From NCBI GenBank assembly GCA_002364085.1, contig DEXK01000014.1, forward strand, positions 1 to 64,000: a DNA stretch of 64,000 nt. Direction: 5' to 3'. A program made the translations under genes and the position numbers. A model generated the notes under the pieces. The model was not told where the DNA came from, did not search any database, and saw only the letters and a list, made by a program, of their open reading frames with translations. Source of the DNA: Balneolaceae bacterium UBA3186. Its GTDB lineage: Bacteria; Bacteroidota; Rhodothermia; Balneolales; Balneolaceae. This document shows, piece after piece, positions 35,830 to 44,786 of this stretch (positions are counted from its first letter, which is position 1; every line of letters starts with the position of its first letter).

Positions 35830-38454
35830 ATGTTTTCTGAATCAAATAATCACTTTAGGGATTTATTGTTATTAGTAGCCGGATGTATAGGAGCTTTTTG
35901 GTTCTATTACAGCTATCCTGATCTGGATCCTATGGGTACCATTGAAAAAAGCGTTTCGAAAGAATCTGTTTTGTCAAAAAGTGATTCGGTGATCACGTCC
36001 TGGCAAATCTATTCTAATGACATAGTTCATAAAAGTGAGATGGAATCGTATAGAGGGGTTATTGATTCACTTCAACATAAGTTTGGAAAGACAGGTTTTA
36101 AAAATCTGGTTCGAAATCCAGAAACAAAAAGCTTCCCTCTCTTCTTTTGGAAGATAGATCATTATCTGAAGGAAGATTTTTATAATGAAGGCAATAGGTT
36201 CTCTAACGCTTTAGTTACTCCGGCAGGAGAAATAATTTCTTACTCAATGCGGAGTGATGCAATCAGAAATCTACAGCCGTATAACAACAGCGTAATAAGA
36301 GATGCACTTGGCTTGAGGTTTGAAACAACAGTTGAAAACCGGGTTATTCAGGATTCACTTTTAACCGAGCTACTTCGTTTTCAAAATATGGGTGAAGACG
36401 ATTATAGAAGTTATTCCCAGATCCAGAAATTTGCACAAAAATTAGGTGCAGTTTTACCGGAAGATGGTGAAGTCTTTATGCAGGATGAAATATGGAAAGG
36501 GGCTTCAGAATATCTTGGCGATACATACTGGAAAAAATATACTTTCAGAAGAGATTCACTGGCTTTTCAACAAGAACAAGGATTAAGGTATGTACGATTG
36601 TTTTTGACTGCTGAAGACTCCGTTCTGGGTTTTCTTCCAAAGCTTCAAGTAGATCTGTTGCCAGCTGGTGGAATAAAAGCTATTTCATTGAATATCACAG
36701 ATATTGATATCCCATCAAGGCCCTATTCAGATTTAATGGATGTTGTTATTCAATTTACATTTTTATGTGCCGGAATTTGGTTGATCTCCATTTTTTATCT
36801 AAGAATTAAAGCAAAAGCAATAGACACGCAACCTGCTTTTATAATTTCAGTATTAGCTGGTTTTATGTTTTCAGCTACTCAGTTTCTGAGGTTTGCAAAC
36901 GATGTTGAATTTACTGCTGAAGCTATTAAAAGTATTTCACTGCCGGATAGATTTTTTATAATCGGAATATTAGGAGCCGTTTCAGCGGTTGTTTTCTTTG
37001 TGCTTACTTCAATTAGTGATTCAGTTACTCGGCAGCATTGGCCTGAAAAACTAAAAGCATGGGATCTTGCACGACGAGGATTCTTTAAAAACAAACCGGT
37101 TGGACGTTCTATAGTTATTTCAATTTTTATCGCGGGAATTTTAACAGGTTTGTGGGCTGTTTTGATCCAGCTTTTTCCGGGTACTCACATCACAGCTGAT
37201 GTAAGACTGCAATCGTCTAATTTCGCATTTCCATCTGTAGCAACATTAATGGAAAATTTACTTGGCAGCTTGTTAGTAGTCATTTCTACGTTGATGATAC
37301 TTGGAAATCAGCTTTATGCTGTCACAAAAGTGAAATGGATTATTCCAATGTTAAGCGGATTTATATTCGCTTTATTTCTTGAGTTTTTTGTTTCCTTAAA
37401 TGTCCATCCGTTCAATTACTCTCTGATCATAAACTTTATTATTGGGGCTGCGTTTGGAGCTTTTTATATCAAGCATGGATTTTTAACAATGGTGTTATCA
37501 CTATTCATTTTTATAGGCGTATTTACAACCAGAGCAGGTTGGATGATGCCAAATTCACCGGACGCCAATTTACTTTATATCTTTTCAGCATTAGTGTTCT
37601 CAATGTTGTTGCTCGGTTTTTACTTCATAGCTAAAGGAAGTGAGAAAAAAGACCTGCCCGACTATGTTCCCACGTATATTGAAGATCAAGCCAAAGAACA
37701 GAGACTTGATCAGGAGCTGGAAATTGCACAAGCTGTACAAAAAACATTTTTGCCATCCAGAGTAGAAAAGTTAACGGGGATAGATATTGCAGGGATTTGT
37801 GAGCCGGCTCAGGAAACCGGTGGAGATTATTATGATATGATATCTCTTGGAAAGAACAGGATGGCCATTGCCATTGGAGATGTAAGTGGAAAAGGGATTC
37901 AAGCCGCGTTTTATATGACTTTTGTAAAAGGGGTTCTGCACAGTTTAAGTGCGTTGATTTTATCCCCTTTGGAGTTATTGAACCAACTTAACCGTTTGTT
38001 TAAGGAAAATGCAACCAGAGGCACTTTTGTATCAATGATCTATGGAATTCTTGAAGCCGATAAGAGAGAATTAACTTTTGCCAGAGCCGGGCATAATCCT
38101 ATGTTAGTTGTAAGAGCAAACGGGGATGCTGAATGGTTGATGACGAAAGGTATTGGAGTTGGGGTAGCAAATAGCCTCTTATTTATGAAAGGAACTGAAG
38201 AATATACACTCAAATTAAATGAAGGAGATGTAGCTGTTCTCTACACGGATGGAATTACTGAAATGATGAATATCAGTAATCAGTTTTATGGGGAAGATAG
38301 ACTTGAAAAGGTTGTAAAAGGTGTACGAAAAGGAGCATCCAGTAGCATTCTGAATATAATAATCAGTGATGTAAAAGAGTTTAAAGGTGTAGCGAAACAG
38401 CACGATGATATGACTCTTGTTGTTATAAAAGCTGATTCATCTGTAAACAAATAG
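35830..38454 (+). CDS. Membrane-bound PP2C-type (SpoIIE/RsbU-like) serine phosphatase
   Basis: An 874-residue signalling phosphatase. A first helix at about 11-28 is followed by a large extracytoplasmic region (about 30-300), a cluster of about eight membrane helices (about 303-604), and a C-terminal cytoplasmic SpoIIE domain from about 631. The domain start EIAQAVQKTFLPS and motifs ETGGDYYDM, IAIGDVSGKGIQAA, FARAGHNPML, LYTDGITEMMN and KQHDDMTLVVIK supply the metal-binding aspartates. Such enzymes dephosphorylate anti-anti-sigma proteins; no STAS or anti-sigma gene is adjacent. It is followed after 16 bp by a thioredoxin gene. Confidence 0.92.
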   Translation: MFSESNNHFRDLLLLVAGCIGAFWFYYSYPDLDPMGTIEKSVSKESVLSKSDSVITSWQIYSNDIVHKSEMESYRGVIDSLQHKFGKTGFKNLVRNPETKSFPLFFWKIDHYLKEDFYNEGNRFSNALVTPAGEIISYSMRSDAIRNLQPYNNSVIRDALGLRFETTVENRVIQDSLLTELLRFQNMGEDDYRSYSQIQKFAQKLGAVLPEDGEVFMQDEIWKGASEYLGDTYWKKYTFRRDSLAFQQEQGLRYVRLFLTAEDSVLGFLPKLQVDLLPAGGIKAISLNITDIDIPSRPYSDLMDVVIQFTFLCAGIWLISIFYLRIKAKAIDTQPAFIISVLAGFMFSATQFLRFANDVEFTAEAIKSISLPDRFFIIGILGAVSAVVFFVLTSISDSVTRQHWPEKLKAWDLARRGFFKNKPVGRSIVISIFIAGILTGLWAVLIQLFPGTHITADVRLQSSNFAFPSVATLMENLLGSLLVVISTLMILGNQLYAVTKVKWIIPMLSGFIFALFLEFFVSLNVHPFNYSLIINFIIGAAFGAFYIKHGFLTMVLSLFIFIGVFTTRAGWMMPNSPDANLLYIFSALVFSMLLLGFYFIAKGSEKKDLPDYVPTYIEDQAKEQRLDQELEIAQAVQKTFLPSRVEKLTGIDIAGICEPAQETGGDYYDMISLGKNRMAIAIGDVSGKGIQAAFYMTFVKGVLHSLSALILSPLELLNQLNRLFKENATRGTFVSMIYGILEADKRELTFARAGHNPMLVVRANGDAEWLMTKGIGVGVANSLLFMKGTEEYTLKLNEGDVAVLYTDGITEMMNISNQFYGEDRLEKVVKGVRKGASSSILNIIISDVKEFKGVAKQHDDMTLVVIKADSSVNK

Positions 38455-38470
38455 TTTCGTATATTTAGGC

Positions 38471-38992
38471 ATGAAAATTTTTAGAATAACATTAGTATTA
38501 CTCCTTGCTTTATTAACATCGACTGTTAGCTCTGCTCAGGAATCAAACGTTGATTCCGGAGTAAAATGGCAGTCGCTTGAAGAGGCTCAGAAAAAAGCTA
38601 AAGAAACAGGAAAAAAAGTACTCATTTTCGGTTATGCTGATTGGTGTACCTACTGCATGAAAATGAGAAAAGAGACGTATCCTACAGAAAATGTTCAGAA
38701 ATCATTATCGGATGACTTCATTCCTGTCCAGATCAATGGAGAATCTGAAGAAGAGATCGTTTTCAACGGAAAAACATACAAATCTTATGAGTTAGCCAGA
38801 TACTTACGATTGAGTTCGTATCCTACTCATTATTTTTTGAATTCTGATGGGGAAATTATTGGAGCACAACCAGGATTTCTGCCTGCTGAAGTATTTTCTC
38901 CCCTCATGAATTATGTTTCGGAAGACCTGTTTGGAAAAGTGCCATTTCTGGACTACATGGAAAAGAAAGGAATAAAGCTTGAACAAGATTGA
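38471..38992 (+). CDS. Exported thioredoxin-fold protein
   Basis: A 173-residue periplasmic thioredoxin-like protein with a signal peptide to about residue 23 (SSAQ). The redox motif is C59-T-Y-C62 in YADWCTYCMKM, and a cis-proline segment YPTHYFLNSDG supports a thioredoxin_7-like fold. It likely reduces or oxidises protein thiols in the periplasm. It lies between the phosphatase (16-bp gap) and the DtxR-type regulator, whose start overlaps its end by 14 bp. Confidence 0.9.
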   Translation: MKIFRITLVLLLALLTSTVSSAQESNVDSGVKWQSLEEAQKKAKETGKKVLIFGYADWCTYCMKMRKETYPTENVQKSLSDDFIPVQINGESEEEIVFNGKTYKSYELARYLRLSSYPTHYFLNSDGEIIGAQPGFLPAEVFSPLMNYVSEDLFGKVPFLDYMEKKGIKLEQD

Positions 38993-39653
38993 TATGAGTC
39001 TTAGCCAGTCGGTAGAGGACTACCTGAAAGCAATTTATCTTTTGGAGACAGAAAACGAACCTGCAACAACGAATAACATTGCAGAGTCTCTTTCTGTATC
39101 TTCGGCTTCTGTTACAAATATGTTCAAAAAGCTTGCCAAGCTTAAACTTATCAATCATAAGTCGTATCGCGGCGCAGAGTTGACACAGGCCGGAGAAAAA
39201 ATAGCTTTGGAAGTAATTCGTCATCATAGATTGTTAGAGCTTTACCTTAAAGAAATGATGGGTTATTCCTGGGACGAAGTTCATGAGGAGGCTGAAAAAT
39301 TGGAGCACCATATTTCTGAACAATTTGAAGATAAAATTGCTGAACTGTTAAACGATCCAACCCATGATCCTCATGGAGATCCAATACCTTCTAAAGAGGG
39401 AGTTGTACCACAAATGGCGTCACTGGCAATAACGGATGCAGAAGAAAACACATCATACATAATTGGAAGGGTTAGAGATCAAGACCCTGAATTGCTGAGA
39501 TACCTTGAAAAGAGTGGGATTATACCTGGAGTTAAACTAACTGTTCTTGAAAAGGCACCTTTTGATGGTCCCGTTAAAATTATGTTGGAAGACAAAGAAA
39601 CTACTATTGGTAATTCCGTAGCTAAAGATGTTTTTTTAGTGGAAAGGGATTAA
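38979..39653 (+). CDS. DtxR/MntR-family metal-dependent regulator with FeoA domain
   Basis: Predicted Fe2+ or Mn2+-sensing repressor, 224 residues. The winged helix-turn-helix at about 10-65 contains TTNNIAESLSVSSASVTNMF. The dimerisation and metal-binding part (about 70-140) holds EVIRHHRLLELYL and EEAEKLEHHIS. A C-terminal FeoA/SH3-like domain spans about 145-222 (GIIPGVKLTVLEKAPFDGPV). An alternative ATG at 38994 (MSLSQSVEDYL) better matches the family start and would remove most of the overlap with the thioredoxin gene. It ends 4 bp from the convergent T9SS thioredoxin gene. Confidence 0.93.
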   Translation: MNKIDMSLSQSVEDYLKAIYLLETENEPATTNNIAESLSVSSASVTNMFKKLAKLKLINHKSYRGAELTQAGEKIALEVIRHHRLLELYLKEMMGYSWDEVHEEAEKLEHHISEQFEDKIAELLNDPTHDPHGDPIPSKEGVVPQMASLAITDAEENTSYIIGRVRDQDPELLRYLEKSGIIPGVKLTVLEKAPFDGPVKIMLEDKETTIGNSVAKDVFLVERD

Positions 39654-39657
39654 CTTT

Positions 39658-40455
39658 TTACTTGATCAGAGTCATTCTTTTAGTAAGCGTAGTTGCCCCG
39701 GCTGATAATTTATATATATACAAGCCAGAACTCATAGATGAAGCGTCAAATGTTATAGAATGCTCACCTGCCGGTTTGAATCCATTTTGAAGTGAAATAA
39801 TATGAATCCCCAGCATATTATATATGTTGAGGGAGACATTTGTTGCTTCGGGGAGAGTATAAGAAATAGTGGTCGTCGGATTAAAAGGGTTAGGGAAATT
39901 CTGCTTTAAAAGTATAGAATTCGGCAATTCGGCTTTATGCTCATTGGATGTAGCAAGCGCCAACTCATCTTGTATGCTTTCATTCACATCTTCATAATCA
40001 TTATTGACAAAAGAAGAGCCTTTGTAAGCAACGTTGCCATTAATGTCTATTACTACTGATCGATCATAGGCTGATGAATTTCCATAATAATCTACTAAGG
40101 TCTGGCGAGCATTTAAAAGAAGTGGGTAGGTAATTCCTGTTATATTTTTAAAAGTGTTAACCTCACCAGCGCTGGTGTTCCAGGTATCTAGACCTAGAGC
40201 TACAAAATTGTCTTCGTCTTTAAAGTTTTGATAGATATCAGTTTCGGTAATTGGTCCATTATCACGACAGTGAGGGCAATTTGATCCAAAAAAGAAAATA
40301 TAAACAACCTTACCTTTTAAGTCAGAAAGGGTGATCTGTTCATTACTTAAGGAAGTTAATGTGAAATCCGGAGCCGGCTCACCTTCATTAACCTGAGCAA
40401 ATATCCCGTTTGAAAATAAAAAGATTAAAAGTGAAAATTGGATAATGATCTTCAT
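39658..40455 (-). CDS. Thioredoxin-fold protein with T9SS C-terminal sorting domain
   Basis: A 265-residue protein with signal peptide 1-21, an AhpC/TSA-redoxin fold with C60-P-H-C63 (FFFGSNCPHCRDNG), and a C-terminal beta-sandwich at about 178-265 (FPNPFNPTTTISY, then SSGLYIYKL and a basic tail RMTLIK). That domain is the type A sorting signal of type IX secretion, so the protein should be exported across the outer membrane and secreted or attached to the surface. It is a paralogue of the next gene upstream in the operon, sharing DTWNTSAG and LLLNARQ segments. Confidence 0.92.
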   Translation of the reverse strand: MKIIIQFSLLIFLFSNGIFAQVNEGEPAPDFTLTSLSNEQITLSDLKGKVVYIFFFGSNCPHCRDNGPITETDIYQNFKDEDNFVALGLDTWNTSAGEVNTFKNITGITYPLLLNARQTLVDYYGNSSAYDRSVVIDINGNVAYKGSSFVNNDYEDVNESIQDELALATSNEHKAELPNSILLKQNFPNPFNPTTTISYTLPEATNVSLNIYNMLGIHIISLQNGFKPAGEHSITFDASSMSSGLYIYKLSAGATTLTKRMTLIK

Positions 40456-40464
40456 CGTAATACC

Positions 40465-40995
40465 TCAAAGTTGGTTCAATTCAGTTTCAATTACTGATAT
40501 CACAGTATCTGTATCTCTATTTACAAACTGAGTTCCCTGATAAGCTATTGTGCCATCTGCCGAGACCACAACAGAGCGGTCATAGTCAGAAGTATTTCCG
40601 TAATAATCTAGCAGGCTTTGGCGGGCATTCAATAAAAGGCTGTAACTTATTCCGGTTACACTTTTAAAGTTTTGAACGGTTCCGGCGCTTGTGTTCCAAG
40701 TATCTAAACCTAAAGCTATGAAATCGCTGTTATTTTTGAATTTTTGATAAATATCATTCTCAGTAACCGGACCGTTATCCCGACAATGGGGACAGTTTGC
40801 TCCAAAAAAGAAAATGTACACAACTTTGCCTTTTAAATCTGATAAGGTGATCTCAATGTCATTCAAAGAAGTGTAAGTAAAATTCGGAGCGACTTTTCCC
40901 TGATTGATTCCTGAAACAATATCTTCTGCAGAATTTTCTGTACAACTCAAAAATGGAACTGCAAGTAAAAATAAAAAAGGAAATATGTTTTTCAT
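40465..40995 (-). CDS. Thioredoxin-fold lipoprotein
   Basis: A 176-residue lipoprotein (lipobox FLSC, C18) with the same redoxin domain as the neighbouring T9SS-tagged protein, including C68-P-H-C71 in FFFGANCPHCRDNG, ALGLDTWNTSAG and LLLNARQSLLDYYGN. It lacks the sorting domain. The two thus look like a tandem duplication followed by different targeting, lipid anchor versus T9SS export. It is 9 bp upstream of the T9SS gene and 11 bp downstream of the barrel gene. Confidence 0.92.
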   Translation of the reverse strand: MKNIFPFLFLLAVPFLSCTENSAEDIVSGINQGKVAPNFTYTSLNDIEITLSDLKGKVVYIFFFGANCPHCRDNGPVTENDIYQKFKNNSDFIALGLDTWNTSAGTVQNFKSVTGISYSLLLNARQSLLDYYGNTSDYDRSVVVSADGTIAYQGTQFVNRDTDTVISVIETELNQL

Positions 40996-41006
40996 ATGCT
41001 GGGGAT

Positions 41007-42527
41007 TTAAAAGCGTGTTGTAACTCTCAGTTCTGCGCCCTCAAAGTCGAGGATCTCGTAGCAAATTCCGGATGTACAAGCCGGGCCACCTCTTCTTTTA
41101 CCTACGAATAGAGCAATGGAATTGGATGTGTTCACTCTATAAAGAGCATTAAAGCCCAACCAGGTTCTTGGATCAGTCTCTATTCGCGGAAAAGTGTTTG
41201 GGTTGTCAGTTAAACCGGGCTCTGTAGTAGCTTCAAAAATTGCAGCGAAATTCAGACTAGAATTTAGAGAGAAGGATATAGAGCTAAAGTAATTCTCGAT
41301 CTTTTTGGGTTGAAAACTCTCCTCATAGGTTTGATATTGAAGATCAAGAATCAGGTTTTTTGAGTTTCCAAAGCCTTTATCTGAGATCAACCCAACCGAG
41401 ATTCTGTTTTTATGTAGTTTTGGTTCATCATTAGCGAAGTCTACGAAAGATTTAAGAGTAAACTGATCGGTTACTTTGAAAGTGCCTTCTAAAAAATATT
41501 CTCTATACTCATTTCTTCGGAAGACTTCATTAACGGTATAAGCATAGTTAGCAACAATAGAATGACCATCATCAAAAGAGTAAAATAATTCAGCTTGAAC
41601 TCCATGTTCGCTTGAAGTATTGGGCACATGAGTACTTCTGTTCAATACAGGATATGTATGTTCTTTAATAAGAGATGGGGGATCGTTAAATCCTGAAGAA
41701 CCAAGGCGGAAATTACTATAATTTTTGTACTCAAAACTTCCTCCAAAAGAGCCTTTATAATAATTTACTCCAGAGTATAGCGCATAACTTTGATCTGTTT
41801 TAAAAGAAAATAATTCAGAATCAGTATTAAATGCATATTCTCCAAAAAGTTGAAAATTTGCGGGGAGCTGGATATTGGTAATGATAGAAGCGTATGAAGA
41901 AAAATCGCTATTATTAGGAGTGTTTACGCGGATTAAAGTACCACCAATCGAAACCATATCATTGGGATAAAAAGTTGCTTGCAAAGCTTCTATTAAATCT
42001 GGGCGCCTAACAGAATCGGGCTCAAAGTTTGGAGGTAGTAAATTTTGAAGAGCTTCGGAACGGATCGCTTTAAACTCAGCCCAATCTAAATTGATATCAA
42101 AAGCGACACCTTCCAGATCACGAAAAAAAGCATATCTGGTTCTTGAAAACTCATCCTCATACACAGAACCGGGAATTTCATAGCTTCTTAGAAGCAATCC
42201 ACTACCTAAGGTTTCATAAAAGTTTCCAACTCTAAGTCTGAAAGTATCATCCTGGAATTGAAATCGCTTTTGAGTGAATTCGAAATAGTTAGCCTCACTT
42301 ACAGGGGTAAGAAATTGCTCTGCTCTACCAAATAAAGAAAAATTTCCTTGGTCATAATAAAGGTTCAATTGATTGTAAGATGTTGTGAGGTCAGAATCTT
42401 CTTCAAATGGTAAATTTCCATATTGGAATTCAAAAGTATTTGTACCGTACAATTGGGCTTTTAACTCAGAAATAGAAACTATCGCTAGTATGCTGCTAAG
42501 CAAAAGTAAATAGGTGAATTTTTTCAT
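41007..42527 (-). CDS. Predicted outer-membrane beta-barrel protein (DUF6029-like)
   Basis: A 506-residue protein with a signal peptide to about residue 24 (LKAQ), then alternating aromatic strands such as NQLNLYYDQGNFSLFGRAEQF and FRLRVGNFYETLGSGLLLRS, and a terminal RVTTRF with C-terminal Phe. This is typical of a porin-like barrel, and I associate it with the DUF6029 family. Two cysteines near the end (PACTSGICYEILDF) could form a disulfide on a loop. Its start overlaps the TlpA gene stop by 4 bp (ATGA), implying translational coupling with three thioredoxins. Confidence 0.85.
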   Translation of the reverse strand: MKKFTYLLLLSSILAIVSISELKAQLYGTNTFEFQYGNLPFEEDSDLTTSYNQLNLYYDQGNFSLFGRAEQFLTPVSEANYFEFTQKRFQFQDDTFRLRVGNFYETLGSGLLLRSYEIPGSVYEDEFSRTRYAFFRDLEGVAFDINLDWAEFKAIRSEALQNLLPPNFEPDSVRRPDLIEALQATFYPNDMVSIGGTLIRVNTPNNSDFSSYASIITNIQLPANFQLFGEYAFNTDSELFSFKTDQSYALYSGVNYYKGSFGGSFEYKNYSNFRLGSSGFNDPPSLIKEHTYPVLNRSTHVPNTSSEHGVQAELFYSFDDGHSIVANYAYTVNEVFRRNEYREYFLEGTFKVTDQFTLKSFVDFANDEPKLHKNRISVGLISDKGFGNSKNLILDLQYQTYEESFQPKKIENYFSSISFSLNSSLNFAAIFEATTEPGLTDNPNTFPRIETDPRTWLGFNALYRVNTSNSIALFVGKRRGGPACTSGICYEILDFEGAELRVTTRF

Positions 42528-43003
42528 TCTTCAAGAAGCTCAAGAATTTTATTTTTTATCTTAACTTCTTCGCCCGATTTATAACCTTCATGGAAATAAA
42601 GGATCTCATTATCGGCGTTTACGATCAAAAGGGTTGGAACAGCAGTAACCCTGAGTCTGGCCATTACAGAACTATCCGAATCTCTAAGAACAGGGTACTC
42701 AACTCCTAAAGATCTAATAAAGGGTTTAACTTTGGCTTTATTTCTGGGGCCGTCAATTGAAATCCCGATAAACTGAACATCGCTGTCTTCAAATTCTTCG
42801 TCCATTTTTACAAACTCGGGAATGGACTTAACGCAAGGCTTACACCAAGTTGCCCAAAAATCAATAACGGTCAGGTTTTTTCCTTTTATCTGATTGTAGC
42901 TAACTGTCCGGTTTTCAAGATTCTTTAGCCTGAAATTTGGAACCTCATTTATTTCGGATTCAAATCCTCCAAGAAAAAGGGTTAAGAGTAATAGATATTT
43001 CAT
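42524..43003 (-). CDS. TlpA/ResA-like thiol-disulfide oxidoreductase
   Basis: First gene of the thioredoxin operon, 159 residues. An N-terminal hydrophobic segment (about 3-13) serves as signal or anchor. The redox motif is C54-K-P-C57 in VIDFWATWCKPCVKSIPEF, followed by GISIDGPRNK and the cis-proline region VTAVPTLLIVNAD. TlpA/ResA proteins keep periplasmic cysteines reduced. It is coupled to the barrel gene by a 4-bp overlap. A short palindrome lies 26-41 bp upstream of its start. Confidence 0.93.
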   Translation of the reverse strand: MKYLLLLTLFLGGFESEINEVPNFRLKNLENRTVSYNQIKGKNLTVIDFWATWCKPCVKSIPEFVKMDEEFEDSDVQFIGISIDGPRNKAKVKPFIRSLGVEYPVLRDSDSSVMARLRVTAVPTLLIVNADNEILYFHEGYKSGEEVKIKNKILELLEE

Positions 43004-43028
43004 GAGACTCTTTTTTTCTTAAAAGATG

Positions 43029-43044
43029 TACAATACACATTGTA
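43029..43044. promoter_or_regulatory. Candidate operator TACAAT-N4-ATTGTA
   Basis: A perfect 6-bp inverted repeat, TACAAT (43029-43034) and ATTGTA (43039-43044), lies 26-41 bp upstream of the TlpA-like start. It includes a TACA/TGTA core as in BlaI/CopY-type operators, but the 4-bp spacer differs and no such regulator is in the window. Putative site only. Confidence 0.35.
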
Positions 43045-43072
43045 AAGGTATCACGAAAATATAAAATCGGGA

Positions 43073-43129
43073 AAGACGTAAGATGGTTTTAAAAAAAGTC
43101 TTACATCTTATGTCTTAGATCTTACATCT
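43073..43129. repeat. Intergenic hairpin built from a TCTTAC-type word
   Basis: AAGACGTAAGATG (43073-43085) pairs with CATCTTATGTCTT (43104-43116) at 12 of 13 positions, and the right arm continues as further TCTTA / CATCT words to 43129. It lies between the TlpA-like gene and the stop of the TolB-like gene, both minus strand. Same design as the hairpins at 1131, 24995 and 53411. Confidence 0.7.
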
Positions 43130-43134
43130 ATACT

Positions 43135-44193
43135 CTACTCAACCCAATCAGCAATAAATACATTTGTAGATCGGTCGCCACCGTTAAATCGGTTAGATGA
43201 AAAAACCAGTTTTTTTCCGTCATGAGAAAACATAGGGAAGGAGTCGAAAGTATCATCAAAAGTGACCTGCTCTAAACCTGTTCCATCAGGATTGATCATA
43301 AACAAGTTGAAAGGGAATCCTCTGGTAGAATTATGATTCGAAGAAAAAATTATTTTTTCACCTGAAGGGTGGAAGAACGGAGCCCAGTTAGCATTTCCCA
43401 ATTCGGTGATCTGACGCATGTTAGTTCCGTCGATGTTAACAAGGAATAATTCCATATTGGTAGGCTCAACGAGACCTTCAGCCAACAATGAAGTGTATTT
43501 TTCTATTTCTTCCTCTGTTTTTGGTCGAGAAGCTCTGAAAAGTAATTGTTTACCATCCGGACTAAAAAAAGCACCGCCATCATAGCCAAGTTCATCTGTT
43601 ATCTGAACTACATTTGATCCGTCAATATCCATAATGAATAATTCCAGATCGCCTGTTCTCATTGAGGTAAAAACAATTTTACTGCCATCCGGAGATACAG
43701 TTGCTTCTGCATCATAACCAGGAGTTGTTGTTAAAGTGTCTATGATCTCACCATCAAGACTAGCTCTGAAAATATCGTAACCTTCATAAATTGGCCATAC
43801 ATAAGCTCCACCGGGTCCACGTTCAGGAACTTCAGGACATGCAATGTCAGCTAAATGAGTTGAACCGTAAACAACTGTTTCATCGGGTAAGAAATAAGAA
43901 CACGTAGTTCTTCCAAGGCCTGTACTTATAATCGGAGCTTCAAAGCCGGGTTCATTTTCTTCAGCATCCATATAAAATATCTGATCACATTCAGTCTCCC
44001 ACTCAGGGTTATTCGCCTGAAAAACCAATTTAGTGTTATCGTAACTCCAATACGCTTCGGCATTATCACCGCCAAAGGTAAGCTGTTTAATATTTTTTAA
44101 ATGGGTCTCTTTTTCATACCTAAGAGCATCATTTTCTTTGGATGTACAGTTAAAGAGGAGTGCAGCTAAAAGAACCGGATAAATAAACTTCAT
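43135..44193 (-). CDS. TolB-like beta-propeller lipoprotein
   Basis: A predicted lipoprotein of 352 residues with WD40-like/PD40 propeller repeats such as SPDGSKIVFTSMRTGDLELF, FSPDGKQLLFRASR, FHPSGEKIIFSSNH and FSHDGKKLVFSSNRFNGGD. The start at 44193 is chosen because MKFIYPVLLAALLFNCTSKE is a lipoprotein signal (C16); the frame extends 33 codons further upstream without signal features. Such proteins usually act in the periplasm or at the surface in binding or scaffolding. No catalytic domain is seen. Confidence 0.88.
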   Translation of the reverse strand: MKFIYPVLLAALLFNCTSKENDALRYEKETHLKNIKQLTFGGDNAEAYWSYDNTKLVFQANNPEWETECDQIFYMDAEENEPGFEAPIISTGLGRTTCSYFLPDETVVYGSTHLADIACPEVPERGPGGAYVWPIYEGYDIFRASLDGEIIDTLTTTPGYDAEATVSPDGSKIVFTSMRTGDLELFIMDIDGSNVVQITDELGYDGGAFFSPDGKQLLFRASRPKTEEEIEKYTSLLAEGLVEPTNMELFLVNIDGTNMRQITELGNANWAPFFHPSGEKIIFSSNHNSTRGFPFNLFMINPDGTGLEQVTFDDTFDSFPMFSHDGKKLVFSSNRFNGGDRSTNVFIADWVE

Positions 44194-44331
44194 AGTATAG
44201 TTTGATAAAATTTTCAGCCTTAAAAATACCACAAATTTATTTATAAAATGAAGTTTATAAATATTAAAGATCGGAACGAACAAAGCAGGCATGTCCTATA
44301 AACGAGTAACAATATTAACAAACCGAAAACA

Positions 44332-44763
44332 ATGAAGAACTCAAAAATTATATTATTCATCACAATTGTAGCATTGACATTTGCTGCTTGTTCAGAAAAA
44401 ACCAAAACAGAAGCTGAAAAAGCAGGCGAACAAATTGAAAATACTGTTCAAGCTATGGGAAATGATTTTGAAGCTAAGAAAGATCAGTTTATAGTTAGTG
44501 CAGAAAAAGAGATCGAAGAAATAAATGAGAAAATTGAGAAACTCGATAAAAAAATCGAAGATAATTCGAATGAAGTAGAAAGAGAAACAAAGGAAGCACT
44601 ACAAAGCTTAAAAGACGAAAAAGAAGAGCTGCATCAAGAACTTAGTGAACTGGAAAATGCTTCAAAAGAAAACTGGGAGCGATTAACAGCAAGTATTGAA
44701 GAAGGATTTGAAGACCTTAAACGAGGTTATAACAGCTTGCTTGAAGACATGAAAACAAGCTAA
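44332..44763 (+). CDS. Coiled-coil lipoprotein
   Basis: A 143-residue small lipoprotein (lipobox FAAC, C20). After C20 nearly the whole mature protein is a charged coiled coil, with long Glu/Lys heptads (EKEIEEINEKIEKLDKKIED). It resembles stress-associated periplasmic coiled-coil lipoproteins in form, but no family is assigned. It stands alone and ends at a strong terminator. Confidence 0.8.
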   Translation: MKNSKIILFITIVALTFAACSEKTKTEAEKAGEQIENTVQAMGNDFEAKKDQFIVSAEKEIEEINEKIEKLDKKIEDNSNEVERETKEALQSLKDEKEELHQELSELENASKENWERLTASIEEGFEDLKRGYNSLLEDMKTS

Positions 44764-44786
44764 ATTTTCGTAAAGAATAATCCACT

